Shown here: one piece after another, positions 7,727-18,132 of the stretch | Position numbering within the stretch: position 1 is the first letter of the stretch | Layout: each line of letters opens with the position of its first letter | From: Microbulbifer variabilis | GTDB taxonomy: Bacteria > Pseudomonadota > Gammaproteobacteria > Pseudomonadales > Cellvibrionaceae | Reading direction: 5' to 3' | DNA: 64,000 nucleotides | Assembly: GCF_023716485.1 (NCBI RefSeq) | Contig: NZ_CP092418.1 | Coordinates: forward strand, 3,566,501 to 3,630,500 | Position numbers and translations under genes: made by a program | The notes under the pieces: model-generated | Databases searched by the model: none | Told to the model about the DNA's origin: nothing | The model's input: only the letters and a program-made list of their open reading frames with translations

Positions 7727-8944
7727 ATGGCCAATGCCGCAGCAGTCGCATATATCTATAAAGGTGTAGATAGCAAAGGGGCTAAGGTTCAAGGTGAGAT
7801 AAGCGGTACCAGCCCCGCACTAGTTAAGGCGCAACTGCGTAAGCAGGGCATTATAGCCAACCGTGTACAGAAAAAGCCCAAACCATTATTTGGTGGTGGC
7901 AAGAAGAAGGTAAAACCTGCAGATATCGCCCTATTTACTCGGCAGCTAGCCACAATGATGAAAGCAGGGGTGCCTCTTGTACAAAGCTTTGAGATCGTTG
8001 CCGATGGCTTAGACAACGAAGGGGTTAGGGAACTAATTTTAAAGATCCGTGACGATGTGGCCTCTGGTACCGCATTCGCTGATGCCCTTCGTAAGCATCC
8101 TCTCTTTTTTGATGATTTATTTTGCAACTTAGTCGCCTCAGGAGAGCAATCGGGCGCCTTAGAAGTGATGCTCGACCGCATCGCCACGTATAAGGAAAAG
8201 ACCGAAGCCCTAAAAGCAAAAATTAAAAAAGCGATGACTTATCCGCTAGCGGTTATCGTCGTAGCAGTTATTGTTACCTCTATACTTCTTATCAAGGTCG
8301 TACCACAATTTGCAGATACTTTTGAAAGTTTCGGAGCAGAGCTCCCTGCATTTACCCAGTTTGTAGTTGGTATTTCTGAGTGGATGCAGGCTTATTGGTT
8401 CATTGCCTTAATTGGCACTACCCTTACAGTTGGCGGCATCCTCGAAGCAAAAAAGAGAAATAAAACAGTTGATCGTTTTTTTGGAAAGCTAGCTTTAAAG
8501 CTACCAATTATTGGCAAAATAACTTACAACTCTATTGCTGCTCGTTTTGCTCGAACTCTTTCTACAACCTTTGCAGCCGGTGTCCCCCTCATCGACGCAT
8601 TGCGATCAGTAGCTGGGGCAACAGGCAATTATATTTATGAAGAGGCAACACTCAAAATTCGTGACTCTGTTGCTACGGGCATCCCACTAAATGCCGCCAT
8701 GCGCCAGTCCGGACTATATCCTGTAATGCTTGTCCAAATGACATCCATCGGCGAAGAATCAGGAGCGCTAGATGAAATGCTGAGTAAGGCCGCCACTTTC
8801 TATGAAGAAGCAGTAGACAATGATGTAGATAACTTAACCACACTTCTTGAACCAATGATTATGTCTATCCTCGGGGTACTGGTCGGGGGGCTATTGATAG
8901 CCATGTACCTACCTATATTCCAAATGGGCCAAGTAATAAAATAA
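7727..8944 (+). CDS. pilC: Type IV pilus inner-membrane platform protein PilC
   Basis: A 405-residue GspF/PilC-family platform protein that links the PilB motor to the growing pilus. It has two cytoplasmic GspF domains with the repeated pattern FTRQLATMMKAGVPLVQSFE and FARTLSTTFAAGVPLIDALR, and three hydrophobic segments (about residues 170-195, 225-240 and 375-400). The ATG at 7727 is preferred because AGGA precedes it at the right distance; an upstream ATG at 7682 would add 15 residues of atypical sequence. It is 154 bases behind pilB and 12 bases before pilD. Confidence 0.96.
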   Translation: MANAAAVAYIYKGVDSKGAKVQGEISGTSPALVKAQLRKQGIIANRVQKKPKPLFGGGKKKVKPADIALFTRQLATMMKAGVPLVQSFEIVADGLDNEGVRELILKIRDDVASGTAFADALRKHPLFFDDLFCNLVASGEQSGALEVMLDRIATYKEKTEALKAKIKKAMTYPLAVIVVAVIVTSILLIKVVPQFADTFESFGAELPAFTQFVVGISEWMQAYWFIALIGTTLTVGGILEAKKRNKTVDRFFGKLALKLPIIGKITYNSIAARFARTLSTTFAAGVPLIDALRSVAGATGNYIYEEATLKIRDSVATGIPLNAAMRQSGLYPVMLVQMTSIGEESGALDEMLSKAATFYEEAVDNDVDNLTTLLEPMIMSILGVLVGGLLIAMYLPIFQMGQVIK

Positions 8945-8956
8945 ATAATTAAAAAG

Positions 8957-9835
8957 ATGTTTGAGTATTTATCTTTATATCCAGTGCTACTTATTAGTAG
9001 TACCTTTATTTTAGGCTTACTTATAGGCAGCTTCCTCAATGTCGTTATCCTGCGCCTGCCTGTAATGATGGAGCGGGAATACAAACGGGATTTTTATAGC
9101 TATTTTGACTCAAAGCCTAACAAGGCCGAGCAAGAGGAGCTGAATAAACCGTTCAACCTGGTGTTGCCACACTCCCACTGCCCTAAATGCAAAACTGAAA
9201 TTAAGCCCTGGCAAAATATTCCTGTCATCAGCTATCTATTTTTGCGCGGTAAATGTAGCTCCTGTGGCACGCCGATTTCCAAACGCTACCCTTTGATTGA
9301 GTTGGCTACTGGAATTCTCACCGCCGTAGTGGTTTGGCAGCTGGGCTTTACTTGGCAGGCGCTGGCGGGCTGTGTCTTTACTTGGGCTTTAGTCGCACTT
9401 ACTGGTATCGACTTCGATAAGCAGTTATTACCAGACAGCATTACCCTGCCGTTGCTCTGGGGCGGCTTACTGATAAACCTTTGGGGTATTTTTGTTCCAC
9501 TGCAAGATGCCGTTATTGGAGCTATCGCGGGCTATCTTTCTTTGTGGCTGGTGTTTCATATCTTTAAGCTGGTTACCGGCAAGGAAGGTATGGGAGCTGG
9601 GGACTTCAAGATACTCGCAGCTATCGGGGCCTGGTTTGGCTGGCAGATGCTGCCTCTGGTAATTCTGCTCTCTGCCGGAGTTGGTGCTATAGCAGGTATT
9701 TCCTGGAGCCTGGCGGTTGGACGGGATCGCAGTCTACCGATTGCCTTTGGTCCTTATCTGGCCGGTGCAGGCTGGATTGCTATGCTATGGGGTGAGCAGA
9801 TTGTTGATTGGTACCTGAGCTTTTCCGGCCTATAG
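8957..9835 (+). CDS. pilD: Prepilin peptidase / N-methyltransferase PilD
   Basis: A 292-residue inner-membrane aspartyl protease that removes pilin leaders and methylates the new N-terminus. The N-terminal domain begins GSFLNVVILRLP and has the zinc-binding Cys pairs C75/C78 and C100/C103. The catalytic Asp residues lie in TGIDFDKQLLPD (about residue 153) and GMGAGDFK (about 217). It has about seven or eight membrane segments. It is the natural partner of PilA here and would also serve type II secretion pseudopilins if present. The ribosome site is weak. Confidence 0.97.
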   Translation: MFEYLSLYPVLLISSTFILGLLIGSFLNVVILRLPVMMEREYKRDFYSYFDSKPNKAEQEELNKPFNLVLPHSHCPKCKTEIKPWQNIPVISYLFLRGKCSSCGTPISKRYPLIELATGILTAVVVWQLGFTWQALAGCVFTWALVALTGIDFDKQLLPDSITLPLLWGGLLINLWGIFVPLQDAVIGAIAGYLSLWLVFHIFKLVTGKEGMGAGDFKILAAIGAWFGWQMLPLVILLSAGVGAIAGISWSLAVGRDRSLPIAFGPYLAGAGWIAMLWGEQIVDWYLSFSGL

Positions 9836-9900
9836 GTAGCCAGCCATACCAGCTACTTCCAGGACCCGATTAGCCCATCTGAGGCAAGTGAATTACCATT

Positions 9901-9935
9901 AACCCGGCCACTCATTGGCCGGGTTTCTTGTTTTT
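9901..9935 (+). terminator. Intrinsic terminator after pilD
   Basis: AACCCGGCCA (9901-9910) pairs with TGGCCGGGTT (9916-9925) around CTCAT, followed by TCTTGTTTTT. It separates pilBCD from coaE. Confidence 0.9.
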
Positions 9936-9969
9936 AGCTCCAAACTTTTAATTGCAGGGAGACAAGCCA

Positions 9970-10566
9970 TTGTTTCGAGTAGGCTTAACTGGAGGTATCG
10001 GCAGTGGCAAGTCCGCCGCCGCGGGGTACTTTCGCGAGCTGGGCATTCACGTGGTGGACGCTGACTGGGCCGCAAGGGTAGTGGTACAACCTGGCAGACC
10101 TGCGCTGGAGCAGATAGCCCGACACTTTGGCACAAATGTATTACTAGAAAATGGTGAGTTGGATCGAGCGCAACTGCGTGCCTTAGTGTTTGATCATGAT
10201 GAAGAGCGGGCCTGGCTGGAAAAGCTATTGCACCCTTTGATACGCGAGGAAATCATTACCTCGCTGGAACAGAGTTTTAGCTCTTACGCGATACTGGAGT
10301 CACCACTATTGATCGAATCCGGCCAATATCAGCTGGTAGATAGAATCTGCGTGGTAGATTTGCCGGAAAGCTTACAGCTGGAGAGGGCCAGCAGTAGAGA
10401 TGAAAATCACCCAGAACAAATACGCAAAATTATGGCGGCACAGCTTAACCGACAGGACCGCCTGGCCAAGGCTGATGATGTACTGGACAATTCTATAGGA
10501 TTGACGGAGTTACGCAGCCAGGTACAAGCTTTGCATCAGAAATATTTGCAATTAGCGAAGTCTTAG
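9970..10566 (+). CDS. coaE: Dephospho-CoA kinase
   Basis: A 198-residue kinase for the last step of coenzyme A synthesis, phosphorylating the 3'-OH of dephospho-CoA. Walker A is GLTGGIGSGKS near the N-terminus, then VVDADWAARVV, the HPLIREEI motif and the lid region RDENHPEQIRKIMAAQ. I chose TTG at 9970 because GGGAG lies about 8 bases before it and the protein then starts MFRVGLTGG as in other CoaE; a TTG at 9952 would overlap that ribosome site. It is followed by yacG, a pairing conserved near pilD in gammaproteobacteria. Confidence 0.95.
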   Translation: MFRVGLTGGIGSGKSAAAGYFRELGIHVVDADWAARVVVQPGRPALEQIARHFGTNVLLENGELDRAQLRALVFDHDEERAWLEKLLHPLIREEIITSLEQSFSSYAILESPLLIESGQYQLVDRICVVDLPESLQLERASSRDENHPEQIRKIMAAQLNRQDRLAKADDVLDNSIGLTELRSQVQALHQKYLQLAKS

Positions 10567-10639
10567 CACGACTCTACTAATGTAAAATAATAGACCCCGA
10601 GACTACCCCAAACATCGAAGAAGCTGTACCAAACCTAAT

Positions 10640-10855
10640 ATGCCCAAGCCAAAAGAAGCCCCAAGCCTAAACTGCCCCACCTGTAAAAAGCCGATAGAGT
10701 GGAGCGATAAGTTTCCCTTTAAACCTTTTTGCAGCGAACGTTGCAAATTAATTGATCTTGGCGAGTGGGCCAGCGAGGGGCACAAGATACCAGGCGAGTC
10801 TATTTATGATGACGTTTTGAGTGATGACCTAGACCCGGGCAAGCAGCGCCATTAA
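10640..10855 (+). CDS. yacG: DNA gyrase inhibitor / zinc-binding protein YacG
   Basis: A 71-residue zinc protein that binds GyrB and inhibits gyrase in E. coli. The zinc ligands are [10 protein letters not shown] and [15 protein letters not shown], a Cys-x2-Cys and Cys-x3-Cys arrangement diagnostic of the family. The acidic tail is also typical. It lies 73 bases downstream of coaE and is probably cotranscribed with it. Confidence 0.95.
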   Translation: MPKPKEAPSLNCPTCKKPIEWSDKFPFKPFCSERCKLIDLGEWASEGHKIPGESIYDDVLSDDLDPGKQRH

Positions 10856-10920
10856 GTCGAGATCTATGATTGCAGCCTATGCATAAGACTCTGCCAAGAC
10901 TTTACATAGGCGTGCTCGAT

Positions 10921-11319
10921 TTAAACTTCCACAGCCTTGATAGCCTCAATAATCGCCTGGTTGGCATCTGGGAACTGATAATTGTTTAGTTCCTGTACCG
11001 CCACCCAGGCGGTCTCCTGCCCCTCACGCCCCTGAGCCTCACCGGAAAATGCCGTTACCTGCCAGGTATCGAGAAGTACGGTCTTTTCCGCATACTCATG
11101 CTGGATTTCCACCAAGGGCTGTAGCTGATCAACCTCAATTGCCACTTCCTCAAGTAGCTCACGGGTCAGGGCCTGCTGTACGCTTTCCCCGGACTCCACC
11201 TTGCCACCAGGAAATTCCCAGCGCCCGCCCATATGCAAGTGATCGGGGCGGCGGGCAATTAAAATTTTGCCATCGCTGCGACGGACTACACCAACAGCAA
11301 CATGAATAACACGGCTCAC
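10921..11319 (-). CDS. mutT: Nudix hydrolase, MutT-type 8-oxo-dGTP diphosphatase
   Basis: A 132-residue Nudix enzyme, probably sanitising 8-oxo-dGTP. The Nudix box runs from GGKVESGES to the catalytic REL-LEE-V helix (about residues 37-60). RWEFPGGK and the N-terminal HVAVGVVRRSDGKILIARRP segment fit MutT. The start is GTG at 11319 with GGAG upstream. It follows argJ after 9 bases on the minus strand, the order secA-argJ-mutT known in Pseudomonas. Another small Nudix specificity cannot be excluded. Confidence 0.9.
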   Translation of the reverse strand: MSRVIHVAVGVVRRSDGKILIARRPDHLHMGGRWEFPGGKVESGESVQQALTRELLEEVAIEVDQLQPLVEIQHEYAEKTVLLDTWQVTAFSGEAQGREGQETAWVAVQELNNYQFPDANQAIIEAIKAVEV

Positions 11320-11328
11320 AACAACTCC

Positions 11329-12531
11329 TCAGGTGCGATATTCAGCGTTGATGGTGACATACTCGTGGGAGAAGTCACAGGTCCAGATATACTCACTGGC
11401 GTTGCCACGGCCCAGCTCTATACGAATGGTGAATTCAGGCTGAGAAAACACCTGCTCGCCTAACTCTTCCCGATAGTCCACCGCGCGACCTCCGGCCTGT
11501 ACTACCTGCACAGTATCCAGGTAAATATTGACCTTTTCAGTATCCAGACTATGAGTTATTGCATTGCCAACAGCCATCACCAGACGCCCCCAGTTGGGGT
11601 CTGAAGCGTAAAGTGCAGTCTTTACCAGAGGGGAGTTACCCACTTCGAAAGCAACTTTAAGAGCTTCTTCACTACTCTCTGCACCTTCCACCTGAATCGT
11701 GACAAATTTGTTGGCCCCCTCACCATCCCGAACCACATCCTGGGCCAGCTCAATATGCACCTGGGTAATAGCTTCCATCAATGCGCTATAACCTTCATCA
11801 GCAGGGGAATGGATAGGCTTGCCTTTTACTCCACTGGCAATGAGTACACAGGCATCATTGGTAGAGGTATCGCCATCTACACTTACGCGATTAAAGGAGA
11901 CATTTACGGCCTCCTTCACCATTTGATCCAGTAAAGGCTGGGCGATGCAGGCATCGGTGGCGACATAGGCCAGCATGGTCGCCATATTTGGCTGAATCAT
12001 GCCGGATCCTTTGGCGATTCCCACCACTGTAACTTCTTCACTGCCAATTTTTAGGAGGCGCTGGGCTTTTTTCGGACGGGTATCCGTAGTCATGATGGCT
12101 TTTGCTGCCCGCTCCCACCCGCTTTCGATTAGCTCTGCAGCAGCGCTGGGGATAGCATCCAATAAACGCTGCAAAGGTAGGTGCTCACCAATCACCCCAG
12201 TGCTGAATGGCAATACCTGCTCTGCTCGAACATTCATCGCTGCAGCTACTGCTGAACAGCAGGCTCTGGCGTCGCTTAGACCACGTGCGCCTGTAGCCGC
12301 ATTGGCATTACCCGCATTAACCAGCAAGGCGCGGATATTCCCCTGTGCGATATGCTCTTTGGCTACCATTACCGGCGCGGCGCAGAAGCTGTTCTGGGTG
12401 AAGGTGGCCGAGACCGATGCACCCTCGGCGACCTCTATTAACAACAGGTCATCACGGGACCAATCTTTGATCTTGGCTGGAACACTGGCAAGGCGAATCC
12501 CTTTTACGGGAGGAAGTAATGATTCAGGCAT
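11329..12531 (-). CDS. argJ: Bifunctional ornithine acetyltransferase / N-acetylglutamate synthase
   Basis: A 400-residue ArgJ, transferring acetyl from N-acetylornithine to glutamate in the cyclic arginine pathway. The self-cleavage site is in KGSGMIQPNMATMLAYVATDA, where the Thr of NMATML becomes the N-terminal nucleophile of the beta chain. SVDGDTSTNDA and DPNWGRL are further signatures. Length is normal (about 400-405). It lies between secA and mutT on the minus strand, separated from secA by 217 bases including the secA terminator. Confidence 0.96.
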   Translation of the reverse strand: MPESLLPPVKGIRLASVPAKIKDWSRDDLLLIEVAEGASVSATFTQNSFCAAPVMVAKEHIAQGNIRALLVNAGNANAATGARGLSDARACCSAVAAAMNVRAEQVLPFSTGVIGEHLPLQRLLDAIPSAAAELIESGWERAAKAIMTTDTRPKKAQRLLKIGSEEVTVVGIAKGSGMIQPNMATMLAYVATDACIAQPLLDQMVKEAVNVSFNRVSVDGDTSTNDACVLIASGVKGKPIHSPADEGYSALMEAITQVHIELAQDVVRDGEGANKFVTIQVEGAESSEEALKVAFEVGNSPLVKTALYASDPNWGRLVMAVGNAITHSLDTEKVNIYLDTVQVVQAGGRAVDYREELGEQVFSQPEFTIRIELGRGNASEYIWTCDFSHEYVTINAEYRT

Positions 12532-12691
12532 ATCTGTTCGACTCTAGCACCGGCTTCGGCTCTAGTTAGTTAAAGCTAGCTGTAGGTAGAAAAGCGCCAT
12601 TATTAGATCCTACCTCTTTCGAATCAACAATTATCCGCACTTAATGCGGGTAAAAATATAAATTCCGCAGAATATTTTCTTGTCAGGCAAA

Positions 12692-12720
12692 AAAATACCC
12701 CGCATATAGCGGGGTATTTT
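12692..12720 (-). terminator. Intrinsic terminator of secA
   Basis: AAAATACCCCGC (12692-12703) pairs perfectly with GCGGGGTATTTT (12709-12720) around ATATA. On the minus strand it ends in a U run 29 bases past the secA stop. Confidence 0.9.
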
Positions 12721-12748
12721 CTAACTTAAACACTACAGTCTGAAGGCC

Positions 12749-15493
12749 TTAGCTCTGGGTAGAGGATGCCAGCTTACCGTGGCACTGCTTGTATTTCTTG
12801 CCAGAACCGCAGGGGCATGGGTCATTACGGCCAACCTTGGGTCCACGGCGCTCTGGCACAGGTGCCGCCTGCTGCTGCGGCTGACTTTCAGGAAGCGCCG
12901 AGGCCTCGGCATGCTGAAGCTCCAGCTGCTGCTTACGCTGCTCTTCCAGGCGGCGCTGCTCCAACTCGTCCATTTGCTCGCGGGTCATAGGTTCCACATG
13001 GGCCAGGATACGTACCACCTCGTGCTTGAGGTTTTCCAGCATACTCTGGAAAAGGTGGAAAGACTCGCGTTTGAACTCCTGCTTAGGGTTCTTGTTGGCG
13101 TAGGCACGCAAACCAATACCCGCTCGCAGGTGGTCCATGCTGGAGAGGTGTTCCTTCCATAGCTGATCCAGCACTTGCAGCATGATCTGACGCTCCACTG
13201 TCGGCATCAGATTGGCATCGCCAGAAGATTCACTGATACGCTCCACCTTGGTAGCGTAAGCGGCTTGAGCTTCGGCAACAACCTTCTCGCGCAGCGTCTC
13301 CTCGTGCAGATTGCGGTCCTCATCCAACCATTTCTGAATAGGCAGCTCAATGCCCAGTTCACCGGCCAACTGCTGTTCCAGTGCCGGGATATCCCACTGC
13401 TCCTCAACACTCTGTGGCGGTACAGAAGCGGAGATAATTTCATTCACAACATCTTCGCGAATAGCGTTGATGGTATCGCTGATCTGACCGGCTTCTAGCA
13501 GCTCATTGCGCTGGCTGTAAATCACTTGGCGCTGATCATTAGCCACATCATCATATTCCAGCAGCTGCTTGCGAATATCGAAGTTACGCCCTTCAACGCG
13601 ACGCTGGGCTTTTTCAATCGCATTGGAGACCATGCGGTGCTCAATAGCCTCCCCGCGCTCCATTCCCAGCATCTGCATAAAGTTCTTCACCCTATCGGAG
13701 GCGAAGATACGCATTAGATTATCTTCCAGAGACAAGTAGAAACGGGTTACACCCGGGTCACCCTGACGCCCGGCACGGCCGCGCAGCTGGTTGTCGATAC
13801 GACGCGACTCGTGACGTTCGGTGCCGATAATATGTAAGCCGCCAGCCTCGATCACCTGTTCGTGGCGCTTCTTCCACTGCTCCTTCACCTTGGCCACTTC
13901 GGCCTCACTCAAGTCACTACCTTTCTCCTGAGTGAGCGCCTCGGCCTCAGCCTCCCAGTTACCACCCAGCACGATATCAGTACCGCGACCGGCCATATTG
14001 GTTGCAATGGTGACAGTACCGGGACGGCCAGCCTGAGCAATTATTTGTGCTTCACGTTCATGGTATTTGGCATTTAGTACCTGATGCTTGATGCCTGCCT
14101 TTTGCAACATGCGCGACATCTCTTCAGAAGTCTCGATAGAGGCGGTACCTACGAGGATCGGTGCCTGCTTATCACGGCAAAACTTAATATCCTCGATAAT
14201 GGCATCCATTTTTTCTTCTTTACTCAGGTAGACCAGGTCGTTGAGGTCATCCCGCTGAATATTCTTATTAGTGGGGATTACTACCACATCCAGACCATAA
14301 ATCTGCTGGAATTCAAACGCTTCAGTGTCTGCGGTACCTGTCATACCAGAGAGCTTTGGATAGAAACGGAATAAATTCTGGAAGGTAGTGGAGGCTAGCG
14401 TCTGACTTTCAGACTGGATCTGAACATTCTCCTTGGCTTCCAGCGCCTGATGCAACCCCTCGGAGAGACGACGGCCCGGCATAGTACGGCCGGTGTGCTC
14501 ATCGATCAGGACAACCTGACCGTTTTGCACGATATAGTCCACGTCCCGGTTAAACAGTACCTGGGCACGCAATGCGGCATGCACATGGTGCAGCAGGCCC
14601 AGGTTACCAGGGGCGTAGAGAGATTGATCTTCTTTCATCAAGCCGCTGCGAGACAGCAGTTCTTCCACCAACTGATGCCCCTGCTCGGTCAGCTCTACCT
14701 GGCGGGTCTTCTCGTCTACGGTGTAGTGTCCATCACCACCTTCTTCGGCACGCTCCAGCTGTGGAATCAGCTTATTCATGGCCAAGTAAAGGTGAGAGGA
14801 ATCTTCCGCCGCACCAGAAATAATCAGCGGGGTACGCGCCTCATCGATAAGGATTGAGTCCACCTCATCCACGATGGCGAAGTTTTGTGGGCGCTGGGTA
14901 CGATCTTCCTTGCGTAACACCATATTGTCACGCAGATAATCAAAACCAAATTCGTTGTTGGTGCCGTAAGTAATATCGGCTTGATAGGCGGCCTTTTTAT
15001 CGTCCGGGTGCTGCTGGGAGATAATCACCCCAACAGTCAGCCCGAGAAATTCATAGACTGGGCGCATCCAATTGGCGTCGCGGGATGCCAAGTAATCGTT
15101 GACCGTAACAATGTGCACGCCCTTGCCTTCGAGCGCGTTCAAATAAGCCGGTAAGGTCGCTACCAGAGTCTTACCTTCACCGGTACGCATTTCAGCGATA
15201 CGACCTTCATGTAGAGTCATACCGCCGATTAGCTGTACATCGAAGTGACGCATGCCCATTGTGCGCCGACCCGCTTCACGCACTGCAGCGAAAGCTTCCG
15301 GCAGCAGCTGGTCTAGAGTTTCCCCATCTGCAATACGCTTTTTAAACTCTTCTGTTTTGGCACGAAGAGCTGCATCATCCAGCTTCTGGAAATCCTCTTC
15401 CAGCGCGTTGACTTTTTCCACGACGCGTCGCATGCGCTTCAGCTCGCGGTCATTTTTTGTACCAAAGACCGATTTAATCAGTTTGCCAATCAT
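12749..15493 (-). CDS. secA: Protein translocase ATPase SecA
   Basis: A 914-residue preprotein translocase motor. Walker [12 protein letters not shown] (about residues 102-112), [19 protein letters not shown], the [11 protein letters not shown] region and [11 protein letters not shown] with the second nucleotide fold are all present. The C-terminal linker is Gln-rich and ends in the zinc knuckle [14 protein letters not shown], which binds SecB. Length matches gammaproteobacterial SecA (901-916). An M23 peptidase gene lies 162 bases upstream; no secM-like arrest gene is seen in that gap. Confidence 0.98.
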   Translation of the reverse strand: MIGKLIKSVFGTKNDRELKRMRRVVEKVNALEEDFQKLDDAALRAKTEEFKKRIADGETLDQLLPEAFAAVREAGRRTMGMRHFDVQLIGGMTLHEGRIAEMRTGEGKTLVATLPAYLNALEGKGVHIVTVNDYLASRDANWMRPVYEFLGLTVGVIISQQHPDDKKAAYQADITYGTNNEFGFDYLRDNMVLRKEDRTQRPQNFAIVDEVDSILIDEARTPLIISGAAEDSSHLYLAMNKLIPQLERAEEGGDGHYTVDEKTRQVELTEQGHQLVEELLSRSGLMKEDQSLYAPGNLGLLHHVHAALRAQVLFNRDVDYIVQNGQVVLIDEHTGRTMPGRRLSEGLHQALEAKENVQIQSESQTLASTTFQNLFRFYPKLSGMTGTADTEAFEFQQIYGLDVVVIPTNKNIQRDDLNDLVYLSKEEKMDAIIEDIKFCRDKQAPILVGTASIETSEEMSRMLQKAGIKHQVLNAKYHEREAQIIAQAGRPGTVTIATNMAGRGTDIVLGGNWEAEAEALTQEKGSDLSEAEVAKVKEQWKKRHEQVIEAGGLHIIGTERHESRRIDNQLRGRAGRQGDPGVTRFYLSLEDNLMRIFASDRVKNFMQMLGMERGEAIEHRMVSNAIEKAQRRVEGRNFDIRKQLLEYDDVANDQRQVIYSQRNELLEAGQISDTINAIREDVVNEIISASVPPQSVEEQWDIPALEQQLAGELGIELPIQKWLDEDRNLHEETLREKVVAEAQAAYATKVERISESSGDANLMPTVERQIMLQVLDQLWKEHLSSMDHLRAGIGLRAYANKNPKQEFKRESFHLFQSMLENLKHEVVRILAHVEPMTREQMDELEQRRLEEQRKQQLELQHAEASALPESQPQQQAAPVPERRGPKVGRNDPCPCGSGKKYKQCHGKLASSTQS

Positions 15494-15655
15494 TATCTAG
15501 AAACCACTTATCTTATGTGCGCTATCGGCGCTAATGCTGGGCAGATATTGCACCGATACTCCTTTATGCGAGGGGTGCAAGTAAACAGGAAGGCGTAAGC
15601 GCTGGCAACTCTTATGCCAAGCTGCCAGCAATTACGCGTAAAGGAAGGATAGTTG

Positions 15656-16591
15656 TTATCTGCCTGTACGGCGGATATAGCTGGCCGGGTCGACCGTGCG
15701 ATTGTTCTTAAAGATCTCAAAGTGTACATGAGGACCAGTGGAGCGCCCACTGGACCCCATTTGGGCAATCACCTGCCCTTTCTTAACTACATCACCGAGC
15801 CCAACATTGAGCTCACTGTTATGGCCGTAGCGGGTGGAATAACCATTACCATGATTGATTTCCACCATATGTCCGTAGCCGTGACGCTCGTCAGCCCAGG
15901 TAACAACACCGGCGGCTACAGATACTACGTCTGACCCCATCTTACCGGCAAAGTCCACACCTTTATGCCAAGTGCGGCGCCCTGTGAAAGGGTCGGTACG
16001 ATAACCATAGCGCGAGGACATCCAGCCTTTGGTGATCGGGCGCCCGGCAATAAATTGCTCATCCTCGAGCTGCAGGTTTGCCATCAGGGACTCGAGCGTA
16101 TTGAGCTGCATTTGGCGATCATCTACTTTGTGAGACAAGTCACCAATCACTTCGAGAAACTCGGGGGGTTGATAGGGTAAATCTGAAGCTCCGGCGATGC
16201 CGGGATCTTCCGGACCACCCACTGCAGGCACAGCGCTAAATTCAAACTCGCCCTGATCGAGATTGGCCGCTGCGGTTAGGCGCTCACCCACAGCATCCAA
16301 TCGGGTAAGGCGCGCCTGCAATTCAGCCAGTTTTACCGTGAGCGCAGCAAGTTGCTCGTGAGCCTCGCGATCGGCCTCCTCAATTTCCTGCTGCTGCTTA
16401 CGTAAAGCGCGCTCCCAAGCCTTGGCTGTACGCGCATCAAATAAATCAGTTTTGGTCACGGGAAGATTGGCACCCAGGAAGAAGGCACCAACCGGGAGGC
16501 CCAAGAGGCACAAGCTCAATAGCGCCTTGCTCAGCCCACCAAAGTTGAAGCTGCGGGTTGCACCGCGCTCATTGACCAGAATTACTTTCAT
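15656..16591 (-). CDS. M23 family metallopeptidase (envelope hydrolase or activator)
   Basis: A 311-residue membrane-anchored M23 protein. Residues about 16-40 form one membrane helix, residues about 50-110 a Gln/Glu-rich coiled coil (KQQQEIEEADREAHEQL), and the C-terminal LytM domain has zinc ligands in WHKGVDFAG and GPHVHFEIF. The HxxxD and HxH pattern is intact, so hydrolytic activity on peptidoglycan cross-bridges is expected. ATG at 16591 is favoured over an upstream ATG at 16660 because the sequence then starts MKVILVNERG, but no ribosome site is obvious. It lies between lpxC and secA as in Pseudomonas. Confidence 0.9.
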   Translation of the reverse strand: MKVILVNERGATRSFNFGGLSKALLSLCLLGLPVGAFFLGANLPVTKTDLFDARTAKAWERALRKQQQEIEEADREAHEQLAALTVKLAELQARLTRLDAVGERLTAAANLDQGEFEFSAVPAVGGPEDPGIAGASDLPYQPPEFLEVIGDLSHKVDDRQMQLNTLESLMANLQLEDEQFIAGRPITKGWMSSRYGYRTDPFTGRRTWHKGVDFAGKMGSDVVSVAAGVVTWADERHGYGHMVEINHGNGYSTRYGHNSELNVGLGDVVKKGQVIAQMGSSGRSTGPHVHFEIFKNNRTVDPASYIRRTGR

Positions 16592-16751
16592 AACAAGCAG
16601 GAGAAGTCCGATATCTTGTAATTTTGCTGTCTCTGTAAGTGAGACGAGGCTCCAGTGCAATACCTCACACTAAAAGACCGGTCATCCAAATACCCAAAGG
16701 GAAACAAGGTTACCAGAATTACCCCAACCCTCTCTGGCGAATCTGTCACGT

Positions 16752-16783
16752 AAAAAAGCCGGCAATATAATGCCGGCTTTTTT
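16752..16783 (-). terminator. Intrinsic terminator of lpxC
   Basis: AAAAAAGCCGGCA (16752-16764) pairs with TGCCGGCTTTTTT (16771-16783) around ATATAA. It lies 10 bases past the lpxC stop and is nearly symmetric, so it could act in both directions. Confidence 0.92.
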
Positions 16784-16792
16784 ATTGAGAGT

Positions 16793-17704
16793 TTAAACTG
16801 CCAGTATTGGCTTAACGTAGGAGATCGGAGCTTCTTGCTCTCCCTCGAATGTCACCATCTCCCATGCGTCCTTTTGGGTCATCAAATGACGCAGAGACTT
16901 ATTGTTCAAGGAGTGGCCGGATTTAAAGGCTTTAAACTCACCGATCAGGCTGGTACCCAGAAGATAAAGGTCACCAATGGCATCGAGAATTTTATGTTTC
17001 ACAAATTCGTCTTCGTAACGCAATCCACCTTCATTCAGAATGCGGTACTGGTCAATCACGATGGCGTTATCCACAGAACCACCCTGAACCAAGCCCTTAG
17101 AGCGCAGATACTCAATTTCGTGCATAAATCCAAATGTACGCGCACGACTCACCTCTTTCACAAAAGAAGTACTGGAGAAGTCCACGGAAGAGGTTAGGTT
17201 ACGCCCCTGGAATACCGGGTGGTCAAAGTCGATGGTAAAGGAGACCTTGAAACCATTAAAAGGCAGGAAGCTGGCTACTTTATCGCCCTCTTCCACGGTA
17301 ATCGGCTTCTTAATACGCAGGAATTTCTTCGGCGCAGATTGCTCCTGAATACCAGCGGACTGGATCAGGAACACAAAAGGACCGGCACTGCCGTCCATAA
17401 TCGGTACTTCCTGGGCGGACAGTTCGACAATCGCATTGTCGATACCCAGGCCCGCCATCGCCGAGAGCAAATGCTCCACGGTAGCGATGCGAACATCGCC
17501 CTTGACCAGGGTAGTGGAAAGTAGCGTATCACCCACATTCTCTGCGCGGGCTTCAATTTCGACCACCGGGTCCAAGTCCGTTCGACGGAACACGATGCCG
17601 GTGTCTACGGGAGCCGGCTTCAAGGTCAGGATGACCTTTTTGCCAGTGTGCAGACCTACGCCAGTGGCGCGAATAGCATTTTTAAGCGTGCGCTGTTTGA
17701 TCAT
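16793..17704 (-). CDS. lpxC: UDP-3-O-acyl-N-acetylglucosamine deacetylase
   Basis: A 303-residue zinc amidase for the committed step of lipid A synthesis. Zinc ligands are the His of [17 protein letters not shown] (about residue 78) and HKILDAIGD (His about 237, Asp about 241), and the acid/base His is in the GHSLNN segment (about 264). Length matches E. coli LpxC (305). ATG at 17704 is used because it gives the family N-terminus MIKQRTLKN; an upstream extension is Cys-rich and atypical. FtsZ lies upstream. The C-terminus, which governs FtsH turnover in E. coli, ends in hydrophobic residues. Confidence 0.97.
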   Translation of the reverse strand: MIKQRTLKNAIRATGVGLHTGKKVILTLKPAPVDTGIVFRRTDLDPVVEIEARAENVGDTLLSTTLVKGDVRIATVEHLLSAMAGLGIDNAIVELSAQEVPIMDGSAGPFVFLIQSAGIQEQSAPKKFLRIKKPITVEEGDKVASFLPFNGFKVSFTIDFDHPVFQGRNLTSSVDFSSTSFVKEVSRARTFGFMHEIEYLRSKGLVQGGSVDNAIVIDQYRILNEGGLRYEDEFVKHKILDAIGDLYLLGTSLIGEFKAFKSGHSLNNKSLRHLMTQKDAWEMVTFEGEQEAPISYVKPILAV

Positions 17705-18132
17705 GAAACTATCTTTTCCCAGTCGGTGGTCTACGCAAAACGCGCAGCAAGCCGCCGATATTAGCACAATTGCGACGCCAATACCAATTGTGGGCGTGTG
17801 GTCAACTTAACACACCGCCACCGTCCTTCTAAGGATAGTTTAAATAAAGATTGGAGCGCCACATCTCAGTCGCTGAGACAGCATTTTAAGACCATGAGCG
17901 CCGGGATCACTGTAAAAAATTGTTAATTAAACTCTTACTTGCCTATTTCCTTGCCCCTCATAGCAGAGACTAACTCTGATGGCAGGTCTTATGGAACTGG
18001 GCAAACTTCTGATTTAGCAACACCAAAAGTGATATCAAATACAAAATTCTGCGATAAGCCGCCCCGCAGAGGCGACACCCAACAATAAGCTGGGTGGACA
18101 TGAGCGGTGTACTGCCTCTGCGGCGGCTACTC
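17705..18132. other. ftsZ-lpxC intergenic region with branched hairpin
   Basis: A 428-base gap with no supported gene. It holds the 5' leader of lpxC and, directly after the ftsZ stop, a two-level inverted repeat: GCCGCC-cc-GCAGAGGC (18058-18073) pairs with GCCTCTGCGGCGGC (18114-18127), enclosing CACCCA (18076-18081) paired with TGGGTG (18091-18096). No long T run follows, so it may be a terminator, a stabilising 3' end or an attenuation element. Confidence 0.65.

Noticed and set aside
15494..15655. Possible secM-like arrest gene upstream of secA
   Set aside because: No signal peptide or arrest motif (FxxxxWIxxxxGIRAGP-like) is encoded in any frame of the gap.
17436..17810. Plus-strand frame over lpxC
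   Set aside because: Antisense to lpxC with Ser/Arg-rich translation; no support.
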